NCBI RefSeq assembly: GCF_002018875.1
Contig: NZ_MVOL01000015.1
Location: forward strand, 119,912 to 183,911
Reading direction: 5' to 3'
Length of the DNA: 64,000 nt
From: Pseudomonas sp. MF4836
GTDB taxonomy: Bacteria; Pseudomonadota; Gammaproteobacteria; Pseudomonadales; Pseudomonadaceae
Below the pieces are notes generated by a model. The model saw only the letters and a program-made list of their open reading frames with translations. It was not told where the DNA came from and made no database searches. The stretch's first letter is position 1; the number at the start of each line of letters is the position of its first letter. A program made the translations under genes and the position numbers. Positions 1 through 8,573 of this stretch are shown piece after piece.

Positions 1-1
1 A

Positions 2-1846
2 GTTTCCTGGGCCAGCGGCAATCATTTGAGCATTGCGGCCGATAAGAATATCCAGATCAACAACAGTCTCAAGGGCAGCGGCGGCGCAACCCGTATCGAG
101 CTCAATGCCGGACAAGACATCGCGCTCAACAGCACGCTGGAACTCTCCGGGACCAACAGCAGCCTCGGCCTGGATTACGGCGGCGCCTATATCCAGGGCA
201 AAGGTGGCAAGGTCACGCTGTCCGGCAGCGGCGCGGCGTTCGACTCGCAGGGTCAGCTGTACAGTGTGATTCAGAACGCCACTCAGTTGCAGGGGATCGG
301 TAGCAGCCTTGGTGGCCGGTATGTACTGGGCAACGACATCAAAGGCAGTGGCAGCATCAAGACCATTGGTGGCAGCGCTGAGTTCAGCGGAACGTTCGAT
401 GGCCTGGGCAACACCATCAGCGGTTTCACTGTCAATACCGATGGCCCTTACGGTGGTCTGTTCGCCCGATCGTCCGGCAGCATCAGCAACCTCAATCTGG
501 CGGGGATGACCATCTACGGCACGACCTCCAATGCCGGCTTCAGCTATGTCGGCGGACTGGTGGGCATGAACCACGGGATGATCAGCAACGTCAATGCCAC
601 TAATCAGCGGGTCTACGCCAACAGCAATAATTACAACAATTTGGGTGGGCTGGTGGGCGTCAACTCCGGCGGCTCCATCGATCGTTCATCGGTGGCTGGT
701 ATTGTCAGCGGTAATGGCTTGACTCTCGCCGTCGGTGGCTTGGTGGGGGAAAACAGCAACAGTCCCAATCCGTTCGGCAGGGGCAGAATCTCCAATAGCC
801 ACACCAACGTACAGGTTCTTGGGACCATGCAGATCAGTCCCATTGGCGGTATGGGGGGGCTGGTAGGTCTCAACAAGAACGGTCTGATTACCGACTCGTC
901 AAGTGCTGGAACGGTCGGGACCGGTTTCACCACTTACAAGAAAGACCCGAACTTCGGCGGGTTGGTGGGGTACAACCAGGGTGGCGAAATTAGGAAGTCT
1001 CACTCCTCGGTCAACGTAGTGGGTTATGTCGCCAGTGTTATTGGTGGCCTGGTGGGCCTCAATGAGGGCTACATCACGGAGTCCAGCGCCTCGGGTACGG
1101 TCAGCGGCTTTGGAAGTATGGCTGCAGGTGGCCTGGTGGGCATAAACAGCTACGGCACTCTGGTCAACGTCAAGGCCTCCGGCAAGGTGGTTGATTCCTC
1201 CGGCGCCAATGTCGGTGGCCTGGTAGGCAAGAGCATTCGCGGCGCGATCCAATTCGCTGAAGCCACCGGTGCGGTTGTGGGCGGTAACAGCGCCAATATC
1301 GGTGGGCTCATCGGGCACAACATTTGGGGCACAACCTCGGAGGCTGCGGCTTGGGGCAAGGTAGATGGCGGAGCTCTAAGCAGTGTGGGTGGGCTGGTGG
1401 GTTACAACGAGGGCGACCTGTTATCGGTTGAAGCCCACGGTAAGGTCAATGCTGGTAACAGTAGCGCTGTTGGCGGTTTGGCGGGCACCAATAGCAACAA
1501 ATCCTCGACCATTTTTTCTGCATCGGCCCACGGTGATGTTGCTGGCGGTAACCAGAGTTCTGTAGGCGGCCTGGTCGGGCAGAACAATGCGTGGATCAGC
1601 AACTCCTTGGCCACGGGCCAAGTGAGTGGCGGCAGTTATGCGCGCATGGGGGGCTTGGCTGGCTTGAATTTGGGCTCTGTTCGGGAGTCCGTAGCCTACG
1701 GCAAGATCAACGTCGTTCCGCGCAACTACCAGGCCTACGGCGGCCTGGTTGGCGTCAACTACGGCAGCCTGGTCCATAACACCGCATTGGGCTTGGCGGC
1801 CTCGGTGCCACCGGTTGGTATCAACCAGGGTGACATTCTTGAGTGA
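2..1846 (+). CDS. GLUG-repeat two-partner-secretion exoprotein, 5' part missing
   Basis: The reading frame is open through the left edge, so only the last 614 residues are present. It aligns along its whole length with the next gene (2198-5074), starting about 400 residues into that protein. The visible part opens with a strand-rich segment (W-x-S-G-N-x-L-x-I) like the beta-helix of filamentous haemagglutinin proteins. It continues with about 14 copies of the GLUG motif (GGLVG-x-N), spaced 25-45 residues apart from roughly residue 180 to the end. Known family: GLUG repeats occur in secreted adhesins and IgA-protease-like surface proteins. The protein ends right after the last repeat with no membrane anchor, so it is probably released or loosely held at the surface. 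Substrate or ligand is unknown. The missing N-terminus presumably carries the ESPR signal peptide and TPS domain seen in its neighbour; that is inference. Confidence 0.8.
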   Translation, partial: VSWASGNHLSIAADKNIQINNSLKGSGGATRIELNAGQDIALNSTLELSGTNSSLGLDYGGAYIQGKGGKVTLSGSGAAFDSQGQLYSVIQNATQLQGIGSSLGGRYVLGNDIKGSGSIKTIGGSAEFSGTFDGLGNTISGFTVNTDGPYGGLFARSSGSISNLNLAGMTIYGTTSNAGFSYVGGLVGMNHGMISNVNATNQRVYANSNNYNNLGGLVGVNSGGSIDRSSVAGIVSGNGLTLAVGGLVGENSNSPNPFGRGRISNSHTNVQVLGTMQISPIGGMGGLVGLNKNGLITDSSSAGTVGTGFTTYKKDPNFGGLVGYNQGGEIRKSHSSVNVVGYVASVIGGLVGLNEGYITESSASGTVSGFGSMAAGGLVGINSYGTLVNVKASGKVVDSSGANVGGLVGKSIRGAIQFAEATGAVVGGNSANIGGLIGHNIWGTTSEAAAWGKVDGGALSSVGGLVGYNEGDLLSVEAHGKVNAGNSSAVGGLAGTNSNKSSTIFSASAHGDVAGGNQSSVGGLVGQNNAWISNSLATGQVSGGSYARMGGLAGLNLGSVRESVAYGKINVVPRNYQAYGGLVGVNYGSLVHNTALGLAASVPPVGINQGDILE

Positions 1847-2197
1847 TGGCTAGCTCCCGTTAAAGCAGGGCAATTGCAGCCCCTTGGTACGCCTGGCAGG
1901 TGCTGGGCGTATCGAGTGACGGTTGCTAGCGGATGCTTTTTATCTCGTGCCTTGTTTCTCCTCTTCCCTGATGGCCGCAAGCAACTGGCTATTGCGCTGC
2001 CACCCGATGCGTTGGCGCAGAACGCGTGCCATCTCACAGAGGACAGCGCAGTTCACTTTTACTTTTGTGTACTCACTGAGGGGTGTGCAGTCGGGGCTGT
2101 GTTTTGCCTGCTGCGTGCGCCTGTACAGCTTTTTTGAAAGCCTCCGGGCCTCAGAGGGAGTGCCGCTCAGGGCGTTTTATTAATCAAAGGAGTGGTT
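1847..2197. other. Intergenic region between the GLUG genes
   Basis: These 351 bases separate the two paralogues. A modest inverted repeat (TACGCC at 1888-1893 with GGCGTA at 1906-1911) follows the first gene but has no T-run, so a terminator is not convincing. The only clear signal is the ribosome-binding site just before the second gene. I see no tRNA, IS end or credible protein. Confidence 0.5.
2186..2192 (+). promoter_or_regulatory. Ribosome-binding site deciding the start of the second GLUG gene
   Basis: AAAGGAG ends five bases before the ATG at 2198. This places the start at the conserved MNKIY of the extended signal peptide and rules out the in-frame GTG at 2192, which overlaps the ribosome-binding site. 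Confidence 0.75.
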
Positions 2198-5074
2198 ATG
2201 AACAAGATTTATGCATGGGTGTGGAATCAGGCCCAGGGCTGCTGGAACGTGACCCACGAAGGCGCACGTCGCTGTCGGCGGGCAGGCAGTGGCAAAGGCC
2301 TGCTTGTGGCAGTGGCCAGTGCTCTGACAATCGGCGGGCTGCCCTCCGCGTTCGCCTTGCCGAGCGGAGAGACGGTGGTATCTGGAACCGCGGATATCCT
2401 GAGGTACGACGAGCAGCAGCAGATGTCTATTAATCAGCACACTGACAAGCTGATCCTCAACTGGAACGATTTCAGTGTGGAGGGCGGCCAGACGGTGACC
2501 TTCAACCAGCCGCAGTCGACCTCCATCGCGTTGAACCGGGTGATTGGCGCTAACGGCAGTAACATCCAGGGCCGGATCAATGCCAACGGCCAGGTGTTCC
2601 TGATCAACCCTAACGGTGTGGTGTTCAGCAAGAGTGCCCAAGTCAATGTCGGTGGCCTGGTGGCCTCGACCCAGGACATGAAAAACGCCGATTTCACGGC
2701 TGGCAACTACACGTTTGCAGGTACTTCGACGGGCAAGGTCGTCAACGAAGGCTCCATCACCGCGGCTGATGGCGGTAGCGTGGCCCTGATCGGCAGAACC
2801 GTTGACAACCAGGGCACCATCACCGCGCAAAATGGGCGCGTAGCCTTGGGTGCGGGGGACGGATTCACCGTCAGCTTTGACAGCAACAACCTGTTGGACC
2901 TGAAAGTCGATGCCGCTGCGATCGATGCGCTGGTGAGCAATGGCGGGCTGCTCAAGGCCGACGGCGGGCAGGTGCTGATGACGGCCAAAAGTGCTGGTGC
3001 GATGCTCAATACCGTGGTCAATAACACGGGCGCCATCGAAGCCCTGACCTTGTCGAATAGGGCCGGTAAAATCACCCTGGACGGTGGCGACGTAGGCGTG
3101 GTCAAGGTTGGCGGTTCATTGAACGCCAGCGCGGCGATAGGGATGGGCGATGGTGGCGTGATCGAGACCAAGGGCGCTATCACTCAGGTGGAACGAGACA
3201 CTCGGGTCAACACCACGGCAGGTTACGGCCAGACCGGCACCTGGAAAATCAGCTCTGCCGAGGTCAAGGTTGATCCAGTCTCCACACTTGGGAGCAATAC
3301 CATTCATGTCGATACGCTGTCGCGCAACCTGGCGACGACCGAGATCGAACTGGCCAGTAGCAAGGGCGACGTGGTGGTAAACGACGCTATGGTCTGGGAC
3401 AGCGGCAAACGACTGATCCTTTCGTCGGCCAAGGACATTCACCTTGATAAAAACCTGAATGGCCAAGGGGACGGTACTCAGGTCCTGCTCGATGCCAAGG
3501 GCAGCATCAAGCTCAACAGTCATGTGCAGCTTTCCGGGATCTTCAGCAGTCTTGTGCTCAATTACGCTGGCAACTTTGTCTCGGGTACGAGCGGTCGGGT
3601 GACCCTCGCGGGCAAAGGTGCCATGTTTGCCGCCAACGGTGCCGAGTACACCGTCATTCAGAACGCCGCGCAACTGCAAGCGATCGATAACAACCTGCAG
3701 GGGCGTTATGTCCTGGGGCAGGCCATCCACGGCAACGGCAACCTCCAGTCCATTGGTGATGGAAGGCAGGCATTCAGCGGGGTCTTCGAGGGGCTGGGCA
3801 ACACCATCAGCGGCTTTGCCGTCGATACTAACGGCACCTACGGGGGCCTGTTCGCCAGGTCGAGCGGCAGTATCAGTAACCTCCAGCTCGCCTCGATGCG
3901 TATCAACGGTGCAATGTATGTCCCCGGTGCTTCTGTCAGTGTTATTGGCGGTTTGGTCGGGCTTAACAGTGGCAGTATCGCCAACGTCAGTGCCAGCGAC
4001 TTTACGGTGGACGCCAACAGCCACCAGAAAAATATTGTCGGCGGGCTGGTAGGGATCAATTCCGGCGGCACCATCGATCATTCGTCCATGGCGGGGTTGG
4101 TGACTGGCAACCAATTCACCGTCGCAGCGGGCGGTCTGGTAGGGGAGAACACCCATAGCCTCGTCGCTACCGGCTCCGTGACCAACAGTTGGGCCAATGT
4201 CGATGTCCGCACGCCCATAGGTGTTTTTACCATGGGAGCGGCGGGCGGTATGGGCGGGCTGGTTGGCGTCAACAAGGGCGGGAGTATTGTCGATTCATCC
4301 AGCTTTGGCAGGGTTGGCCAAGATGCCAGTCGTGACAGTTACAGCGGCCTTAGCGTTGGTGGGCTGGTGGGTGTCAACCAGGGGGGCCGTATTGAGCGCT
4401 CTCGTTCATCAGCGGCGGTAATCGGCTATGTCAACGGCATAGGAGGAGGTCTGGTCGGTTCCAATCATTCCGGCGTTATCAGGGATTCTGAGGCTCGCGG
4501 CGTGGTAGTGGGTTACGGCTCAGCAACGGTCGGGGGCTTGGTCGGTTTGAATCAGAACAGCGTGTTATTCATGGTCAAGGCCAGCGGTTCGGTTGTGGGG
4601 CAAAACGATTCGAATATCGGTGGCCTGATTGGCAAAAACATAGAGAGCGATATCCAGCAGGCCGAGGCATCAGGCGGCGTGACAGGTCGTCGGGGCGCGC
4701 GTATTGGTGGGCTCATCGGCCATAACTTCGGTGGTATTACTCAGAACGTCATGGCCAGCGGTGATGTCCTGGCTGGCGACAATAGCGTTGTCGGCGGCCT
4801 GGTTGGACAGAACGAGGGCCGGATCATCAACGCCCTGAGCAGTGGCCAGGTCCGTGGCGGTAGGTTTGCCTCTCTGGGTGGTCTGGCCGGCTTGAACCTG
4901 GGCCATATTGCTCAGTCTTCAGCCTTGGGCCGCGTTATCGTCTACGCGAACATTGGCCAGAACTACGGCAGCCTGGTCGGTATCAACCGCGGTTCTCTGA
5001 CCGATAACAAGGTTTCGAGCGAGTTGGCCCAGCTGCCGCTGGCCGGCATCAACGAAGGTGTAATCAGTCACTGA
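2198..5074 (+). CDS. Filamentous-haemagglutinin-type exoprotein (TpsA) with GLUG repeats
   Basis: A 958-residue secreted protein. Residues 1-55 form an extended ESPR signal peptide: MNKIYAWVWNQ, a basic stretch, a hydrophobic core around LLVAVASALTIGG, and cleavage near AFA-LPSG. Residues about 55-180 are a TPS/haemagglutination domain with the family motifs NPNGVVF and NVGGLVAST, used by a TpsB outer-membrane pore for recognition. A right-handed beta-helix segment follows to about residue 520. About 12 GLUG motifs (GGLVG-x-N; the last one is GSLVG) then run to the C-terminus. No anchor, cell-wall domain or toxin domain follows. No TpsB transporter gene lies in the window, so the exporter must be elsewhere or to the left. 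The gene is a tandem paralogue of 2-1846 with fewer repeats. Codons look less GC-biased than in the housekeeping genes. Adhesin or biofilm role is inference. Confidence 0.85.
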   Translation: MNKIYAWVWNQAQGCWNVTHEGARRCRRAGSGKGLLVAVASALTIGGLPSAFALPSGETVVSGTADILRYDEQQQMSINQHTDKLILNWNDFSVEGGQTVTFNQPQSTSIALNRVIGANGSNIQGRINANGQVFLINPNGVVFSKSAQVNVGGLVASTQDMKNADFTAGNYTFAGTSTGKVVNEGSITAADGGSVALIGRTVDNQGTITAQNGRVALGAGDGFTVSFDSNNLLDLKVDAAAIDALVSNGGLLKADGGQVLMTAKSAGAMLNTVVNNTGAIEALTLSNRAGKITLDGGDVGVVKVGGSLNASAAIGMGDGGVIETKGAITQVERDTRVNTTAGYGQTGTWKISSAEVKVDPVSTLGSNTIHVDTLSRNLATTEIELASSKGDVVVNDAMVWDSGKRLILSSAKDIHLDKNLNGQGDGTQVLLDAKGSIKLNSHVQLSGIFSSLVLNYAGNFVSGTSGRVTLAGKGAMFAANGAEYTVIQNAAQLQAIDNNLQGRYVLGQAIHGNGNLQSIGDGRQAFSGVFEGLGNTISGFAVDTNGTYGGLFARSSGSISNLQLASMRINGAMYVPGASVSVIGGLVGLNSGSIANVSASDFTVDANSHQKNIVGGLVGINSGGTIDHSSMAGLVTGNQFTVAAGGLVGENTHSLVATGSVTNSWANVDVRTPIGVFTMGAAGGMGGLVGVNKGGSIVDSSSFGRVGQDASRDSYSGLSVGGLVGVNQGGRIERSRSSAAVIGYVNGIGGGLVGSNHSGVIRDSEARGVVVGYGSATVGGLVGLNQNSVLFMVKASGSVVGQNDSNIGGLIGKNIESDIQQAEASGGVTGRRGARIGGLIGHNFGGITQNVMASGDVLAGDNSVVGGLVGQNEGRIINALSSGQVRGGRFASLGGLAGLNLGHIAQSSALGRVIVYANIGQNYGSLVGINRGSLTDNKVSSELAQLPLAGINEGVISH

Positions 5075-5083
5075 TGAGGAGAA

Positions 5084-5098
5084 CCCGCTGGTAGCGGG
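5084..5098 (+). terminator. Short stem-loop after the GLUG gene
   Basis: CCCGCT-GGT-AGCGGG lies ten bases after the stop codon. There is no T-run, so it is a possible processing or termination hairpin only. Confidence 0.35.
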
Positions 5099-5106
5099 CT
5101 TGTAAC

Positions 5107-5142
5107 TTCGGGTACGCCGTGGCCACAACCGGCGTGCCCGAA
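5107..5142. terminator. Strong inverted repeat between convergent genes
   Basis: Two 13-base arms (TTCGGGTACGCCG and CGGCGTGCCCGAA, one G-U pair) enclose a 10-base loop. The element sits between the stop of the GLUG gene and the stop of the convergent LysR gene, where a bidirectional terminator would be expected. Neither side has a clear U-tract. Confidence 0.5.
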
Positions 5143-5184
5143 CCCACCGTTCAACGCCGCTATTGGCCACTGAGCGGGCCGGGA

Positions 5185-6132
5185 CTAGAGCAACCCCTGC
5201 TCGGCACACACCTTCACCACCTGTTCGCGAAACCAGGTGTTGGCCCGGTCCTGATCGGTGATCGGGCTCCATTGCATATCCAGAGTGAACCCCGGCAGGC
5301 CGCTGGGGGGCGAGCAGTGGCTGAACAGGGTATCGCTGGCCAGCAGTGCCTGGATGCGGCGCGGCAGGGTCAGGATGAAGTCGGTGCCGGTAATCAGCTT
5401 CAGCGCGGCGCCGTAGCTGTTGGCCCGGGCGACGATCTGCCGTTTTTGGGCCTGGCTTGCCAGCCAGCCGTCGACCATGTTGCTGTCCGACGTCCAGGGC
5501 GTGGGGAACACATGACGGCGCTCGACAAACGCCTGCAGGCTGAAGCGCGGGTGCTGGGGCGCGCTGGCGCGTTTGTCGAACACGCACACCAGTTCGTCCT
5601 CCAGCAGCATCTGCGACTTGAAGTCGGCGTGGGTGCGGTGGAAGTTGGGTCCGAAGCAGATCACCAGGTCCAACTGGCCGCTGCGCAGCTCCTCGGCGGG
5701 GATGTCGGTTTCCAGCTTGTGCACATTGACCGTCACTGGCAGGTCGGCGAAATCGAACTGCTTGAGCAGGCGCGGCAGAATCAGCAGCTCGAAATACTCC
5801 GGCGCGCAGATGTTGAAGGTCACGGCCTGGCGGATCGGGTCGAAGGCCTGGGCCCCGGAATGGCAGAGGTTGATGCTTTCGAGGATCTTCAGCACATGGC
5901 TGTACATGGTGCTGGCTTTGTAGGTGGGACGCATGCCGGTGCGGGTGTTGATGAACAGTTCGTCCTCAAAGGCGTTGCGCAGTTTTTTCAGGCAATAGCT
6001 GACGGTCGACTGGCTGACGCACAGGCTTTCCGAGACCCCGGTGACGCTGCTCTGCTCGTACACGGCGATAAACACCATGAGGTCCTGCATATCGAGCTTT
6101 CTAAGCAAGTTGCTGTTGAGCATCAGATCCAT
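5185..6132 (-). CDS. LysR-family transcriptional regulator
   Basis: A 315-residue regulator. The N-terminal winged helix-turn-helix (residues about 8-65) has the family pattern DLMVFIAVYEQSSVT, then SLCVSQSTVSYCLKKLRNAF. The rest is a periplasmic-binding-like effector domain, including FNICAPEYFELLILPRL and a late GTDFILTLPRR segment of the kind seen in NodD/LinR-like regulators. The ATG at 6132 is chosen over an upstream TTG; the ATG at 6123 is also possible. It ends convergently with the GLUG gene and lies downstream of the EamA gene on the same strand, separated by a hairpin. Target genes and effector are unknown. Confidence 0.8.
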   Translation of the reverse strand: MDLMLNSNLLRKLDMQDLMVFIAVYEQSSVTGVSESLCVSQSTVSYCLKKLRNAFEDELFINTRTGMRPTYKASTMYSHVLKILESINLCHSGAQAFDPIRQAVTFNICAPEYFELLILPRLLKQFDFADLPVTVNVHKLETDIPAEELRSGQLDLVICFGPNFHRTHADFKSQMLLEDELVCVFDKRASAPQHPRFSLQAFVERRHVFPTPWTSDSNMVDGWLASQAQKRQIVARANSYGAALKLITGTDFILTLPRRIQALLASDTLFSHCSPPSGLPGFTLDMQWSPITDQDRANTWFREQVVKVCAEQGLL

Positions 6133-6249
6133 CTCGTTGAGCTTGGCGCCGGGTGAACGCAAGGGCGTCTGATGCTAACGCAGCGATGGAGCTGATTAAA
6201 TGCCTGCTTTGGGGCAGGCGGACAGCAGAGAGACAAAACCTTCCGTGAA

Positions 6250-6279
6250 CACGACCTGCGCGGGGTTGCGCAAGTCGTG
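6250..6279 (-). terminator. Stem-loop downstream of the EamA gene
   Basis: CACGACCTGCGC and GCGCAAGTCGTG (12 base pairs, one G-U) enclose a six-base loop, ten bases past the EamA stop codon. A short TTTT lies about ten bases beyond on the minus strand. It may end the 8402-6290 transcript before the LysR gene. Confidence 0.45.
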
Positions 6280-6289
6280 CACGGCCGCT

Positions 6290-7201
6290 TCAGCCCAGGG
6301 CGGGCGTGCTGCGGCGGCTGAGCAGGATCAGGGCGAGCATGCCCCCCGCCACCAGCAGGGCACCGAGCAGCTCGGTCGGCAAAGGTGGCTGGCCGAGCCA
6401 GACCCAGTGGAACAGGGTCAGGAACAAGGTGCTGAGGTAGATGTAGGAAATCACCGTGGCCGGGGCGATCACGCCGATGGCCCGGTGCAGCAGCCAGAAG
6501 GTGGCGAGGGTGGCGAACAGGGCCAGGTAGATCAGCCACAGCAGGTCATTGGCGGTCAGTTGCCCGGCGCTGCGCCAGCCACCGCTGAACAGGCAGAAGA
6601 CCAGCAGAAACAGCGCCCCGAACAGCATGTTCCAGAAGGTCATGGCCGCCGGGCTGCGGCCTTTGAGGTGGCCGGCCTTGAAGCGTTGGCTCAGGGGCGA
6701 GTACAGCGCCATGGCCAGGCAGCCAAGGCCATAAACCGTCATCGCGTACAGCGAAGGCATGGCGTTGGGCCCGCTGCCCTTGACGATCAGCAGCACGGCC
6801 CCGGCCGCTGCGATCAGTGTCGGCAGCACCCGCTGCCTGAGGCTGTTGCCCGGCAGCAGGAACCCCTCGAACAGCAGGGTCAGTAGCGGCACCAGGGTGA
6901 ACAGGGTCCCGGTGTTGACCGCCGAGGTGTAGCGCAGGGCTTCGAACAGCGAGCCAAAGTACAGCGCCAGCAGCAACCCCAGCACGCCATGGTCACGCAG
7001 CCCGCCGCGGGTCATGGGTGTCGAGCCCTTGGGCAGCAGCAAGGGCAAAAACATCAACGCCGAAAACAGCAGGCGCAGACCGGTCAGCAGCACCGGGTCG
7101 ATGCCCTGACCGACCTGGGCAGCGGCGAAGAACGAGGCGGCGATCAGCACGGCCCAGAGCAGCATGCCGATATGGGCGCTGGTGAAGCTTGTGGGTTGCA
7201 T
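6290..7201 (-). CDS. EamA/DMT-family transporter
   Basis: A 303-residue integral membrane protein with ten predicted hydrophobic segments in two EamA repeats (roughly residues 12-137 and 152-296), the usual size for the drug/metabolite transporter superfamily. The first half has the typical pattern LRYTSAVNTGTLFTLVPLLTLLFEGFLL and the second ends in LLGALLVAGGMLALILLSRR. Substrate cannot be told from sequence; members export amino acids, metabolites or drugs. It starts 16 bases after the stop of the CynX-like gene, with an AGGA-type ribosome-binding site, so the two are probably co-transcribed. Confidence 0.85.
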   Translation of the reverse strand: MQPTSFTSAHIGMLLWAVLIAASFFAAAQVGQGIDPVLLTGLRLLFSALMFLPLLLPKGSTPMTRGGLRDHGVLGLLLALYFGSLFEALRYTSAVNTGTLFTLVPLLTLLFEGFLLPGNSLRQRVLPTLIAAAGAVLLIVKGSGPNAMPSLYAMTVYGLGCLAMALYSPLSQRFKAGHLKGRSPAAMTFWNMLFGALFLLVFCLFSGGWRSAGQLTANDLLWLIYLALFATLATFWLLHRAIGVIAPATVISYIYLSTLFLTLFHWVWLGQPPLPTELLGALLVAGGMLALILLSRRSTPALG

Positions 7202-7217
7202 GGGGGCGTCCTGTCGG

Positions 7218-8402
7218 TCAGTGAATGTGCCGGGCGTAATGCCGCGGGTCGAAGCGCAGCACCATCAGCAGCATCAGCGCCATGACCGCGGTCAGCGACC
7301 ACCAGGCCCATTCGAAGCTCCCCAGCTGATCGCGGATCATCCCCGCCAGCAGCGGCGAGAGGCCGGCGATCAGGTAACCGATGCCCTGGACGAAAGCGGT
7401 CAGGCCCCCGGCGCGGCGCGGGTTTTCCAGGTGGTCGAGGGACACGATCAGGCTCATCGGAAACAGCCCGCCAATGCCCAGGCCCAGCAGGCAAGGCCAC
7501 AACAGGCTCAGGTGTTGCGGGCTGAGGATCAGGCCGCAGAAGCCGGCGATGATCAGCAGCAACAACACGCTGAGCACCAGGCGCCGGTCCTGGCTGCGGT
7601 TGGCAATGGCCGGGGTGATCAGCCCGGACACCACTTCCATGGCCGTGAGAAAGCCCAGCAGCAGACCGGCGTTCTGTTCGCTCCAGCCCTGCTCCACGTA
7701 ATAGGGCGCCAGCCAGGCCAGCACGCAGGTGTAGGACGCCGTGCCGAGGCCGAAGAAAATCGCCAGCAACCAGGCCCGGCGATTGCCGAAGAACGACTCA
7801 TTGCCCGCCGCCGCTGCCGGCAACCGGGGCATGGCGGAGCGCTGGGCGTACCAGAACAGCAGGGCCAGCACCGCCAGTCCGGCCCAGATCGCCAGGCCCA
7901 GGCGCCAACTGCCGCTGCGGCTCATCACCAGTGGGCCGAATGAGGCGGCGATGGCGGCGCCGCCCATGATCGAGGTGACGTACAGGCCCATGAACAGCGA
8001 GACATTGTGGGTAAAGCGTGACTTGATCAGTGCCGGCATCAACGACTGGATCAGGGCAATGCCGACCCCGGCCAGCACCGCGCTCAGAATCAGCTCGGCG
8101 GCGGAATCGAGGAACAGCCGCGACACCGTGGCCAGGCCAATGATCAGCAGTGAAATGACCACGGTGCGCTGGTCGCCCAGGCGCTGGCTGATGCGCATGC
8201 CGAAGAACATCGCCAGGCCCATGGCCATGACCGGGAGCATGGTCAGCAGCGAAGCGGCGGTGAAACTCAACGCAATATCGCCGCGTATTGCCGACAGCAA
8301 TGGGCCGACGGCCGCCATCGACGGCCGCAGATTAAGGGCCACCAGAACCACACTGAGCATCAGCCAGACGGCGGGGCGGGTTGTCGCACGAACGTTTTCC
8401 AT
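7218..8402 (-). CDS. CynX/NimT-family MFS transporter
   Basis: A 394-residue major facilitator with twelve hydrophobic segments. The N-terminal LNLRPSMAAVGPLLSAIRGDI pattern is characteristic of the CynX/NimT/YeaN group, whose members include the cyanate transporter CynX and the 2-nitroimidazole exporter NimT. No cyanase gene is nearby, so cyanate as substrate is not supported. The next gene on the same strand is the EamA transporter, making a two-exporter operon. A 21-base inverted repeat rich in A/T lies 74-94 bases upstream of the start and may be an operator. Confidence 0.8.
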   Translation of the reverse strand: MENVRATTRPAVWLMLSVVLVALNLRPSMAAVGPLLSAIRGDIALSFTAASLLTMLPVMAMGLAMFFGMRISQRLGDQRTVVISLLIIGLATVSRLFLDSAAELILSAVLAGVGIALIQSLMPALIKSRFTHNVSLFMGLYVTSIMGGAAIAASFGPLVMSRSGSWRLGLAIWAGLAVLALLFWYAQRSAMPRLPAAAAGNESFFGNRRAWLLAIFFGLGTASYTCVLAWLAPYYVEQGWSEQNAGLLLGFLTAMEVVSGLITPAIANRSQDRRLVLSVLLLLIIAGFCGLILSPQHLSLLWPCLLGLGIGGLFPMSLIVSLDHLENPRRAGGLTAFVQGIGYLIAGLSPLLAGMIRDQLGSFEWAWWSLTAVMALMLLMVLRFDPRHYARHIH

Positions 8403-8475
8403 AACCAGACCTTGAGGGAACAGGGCCTGATTAGGCGGCGCCGGGCAAAAGAGGGCAAATCAGAAAGTCGGCCGG

Positions 8476-8496
8476 CTTATTTAAAAACTAAATAAG
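8476..8496. promoter_or_regulatory. Palindromic candidate operator upstream of the CynX-like gene
   Basis: CTTATTTA - AAAAC - TAAATAAG is a perfect 8-base inverted repeat with a 5-base spacer in a GC-rich genome. It lies between the starts/stops of the CynX-like gene (start 8402) and the PheC-like gene (stop 8574). Its AT content and position upstream of a transporter suggest an operator for an unidentified regulator. Confidence 0.45.
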
Positions 8497-8573
8497 ACGT
8501 CGAGCCCGCTGCACGAACCCAACGTCGAAATATGAACCCGGCAGCGGTTACAGGTATGCGCTGTGTTTCCGGT

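Noticed and set aside
1..5074. Repeated GGLVG-coding units as a CRISPR or satellite array
   Set aside because: The repeats keep a reading frame and vary at the DNA level, with irregular spacing set by protein motifs.
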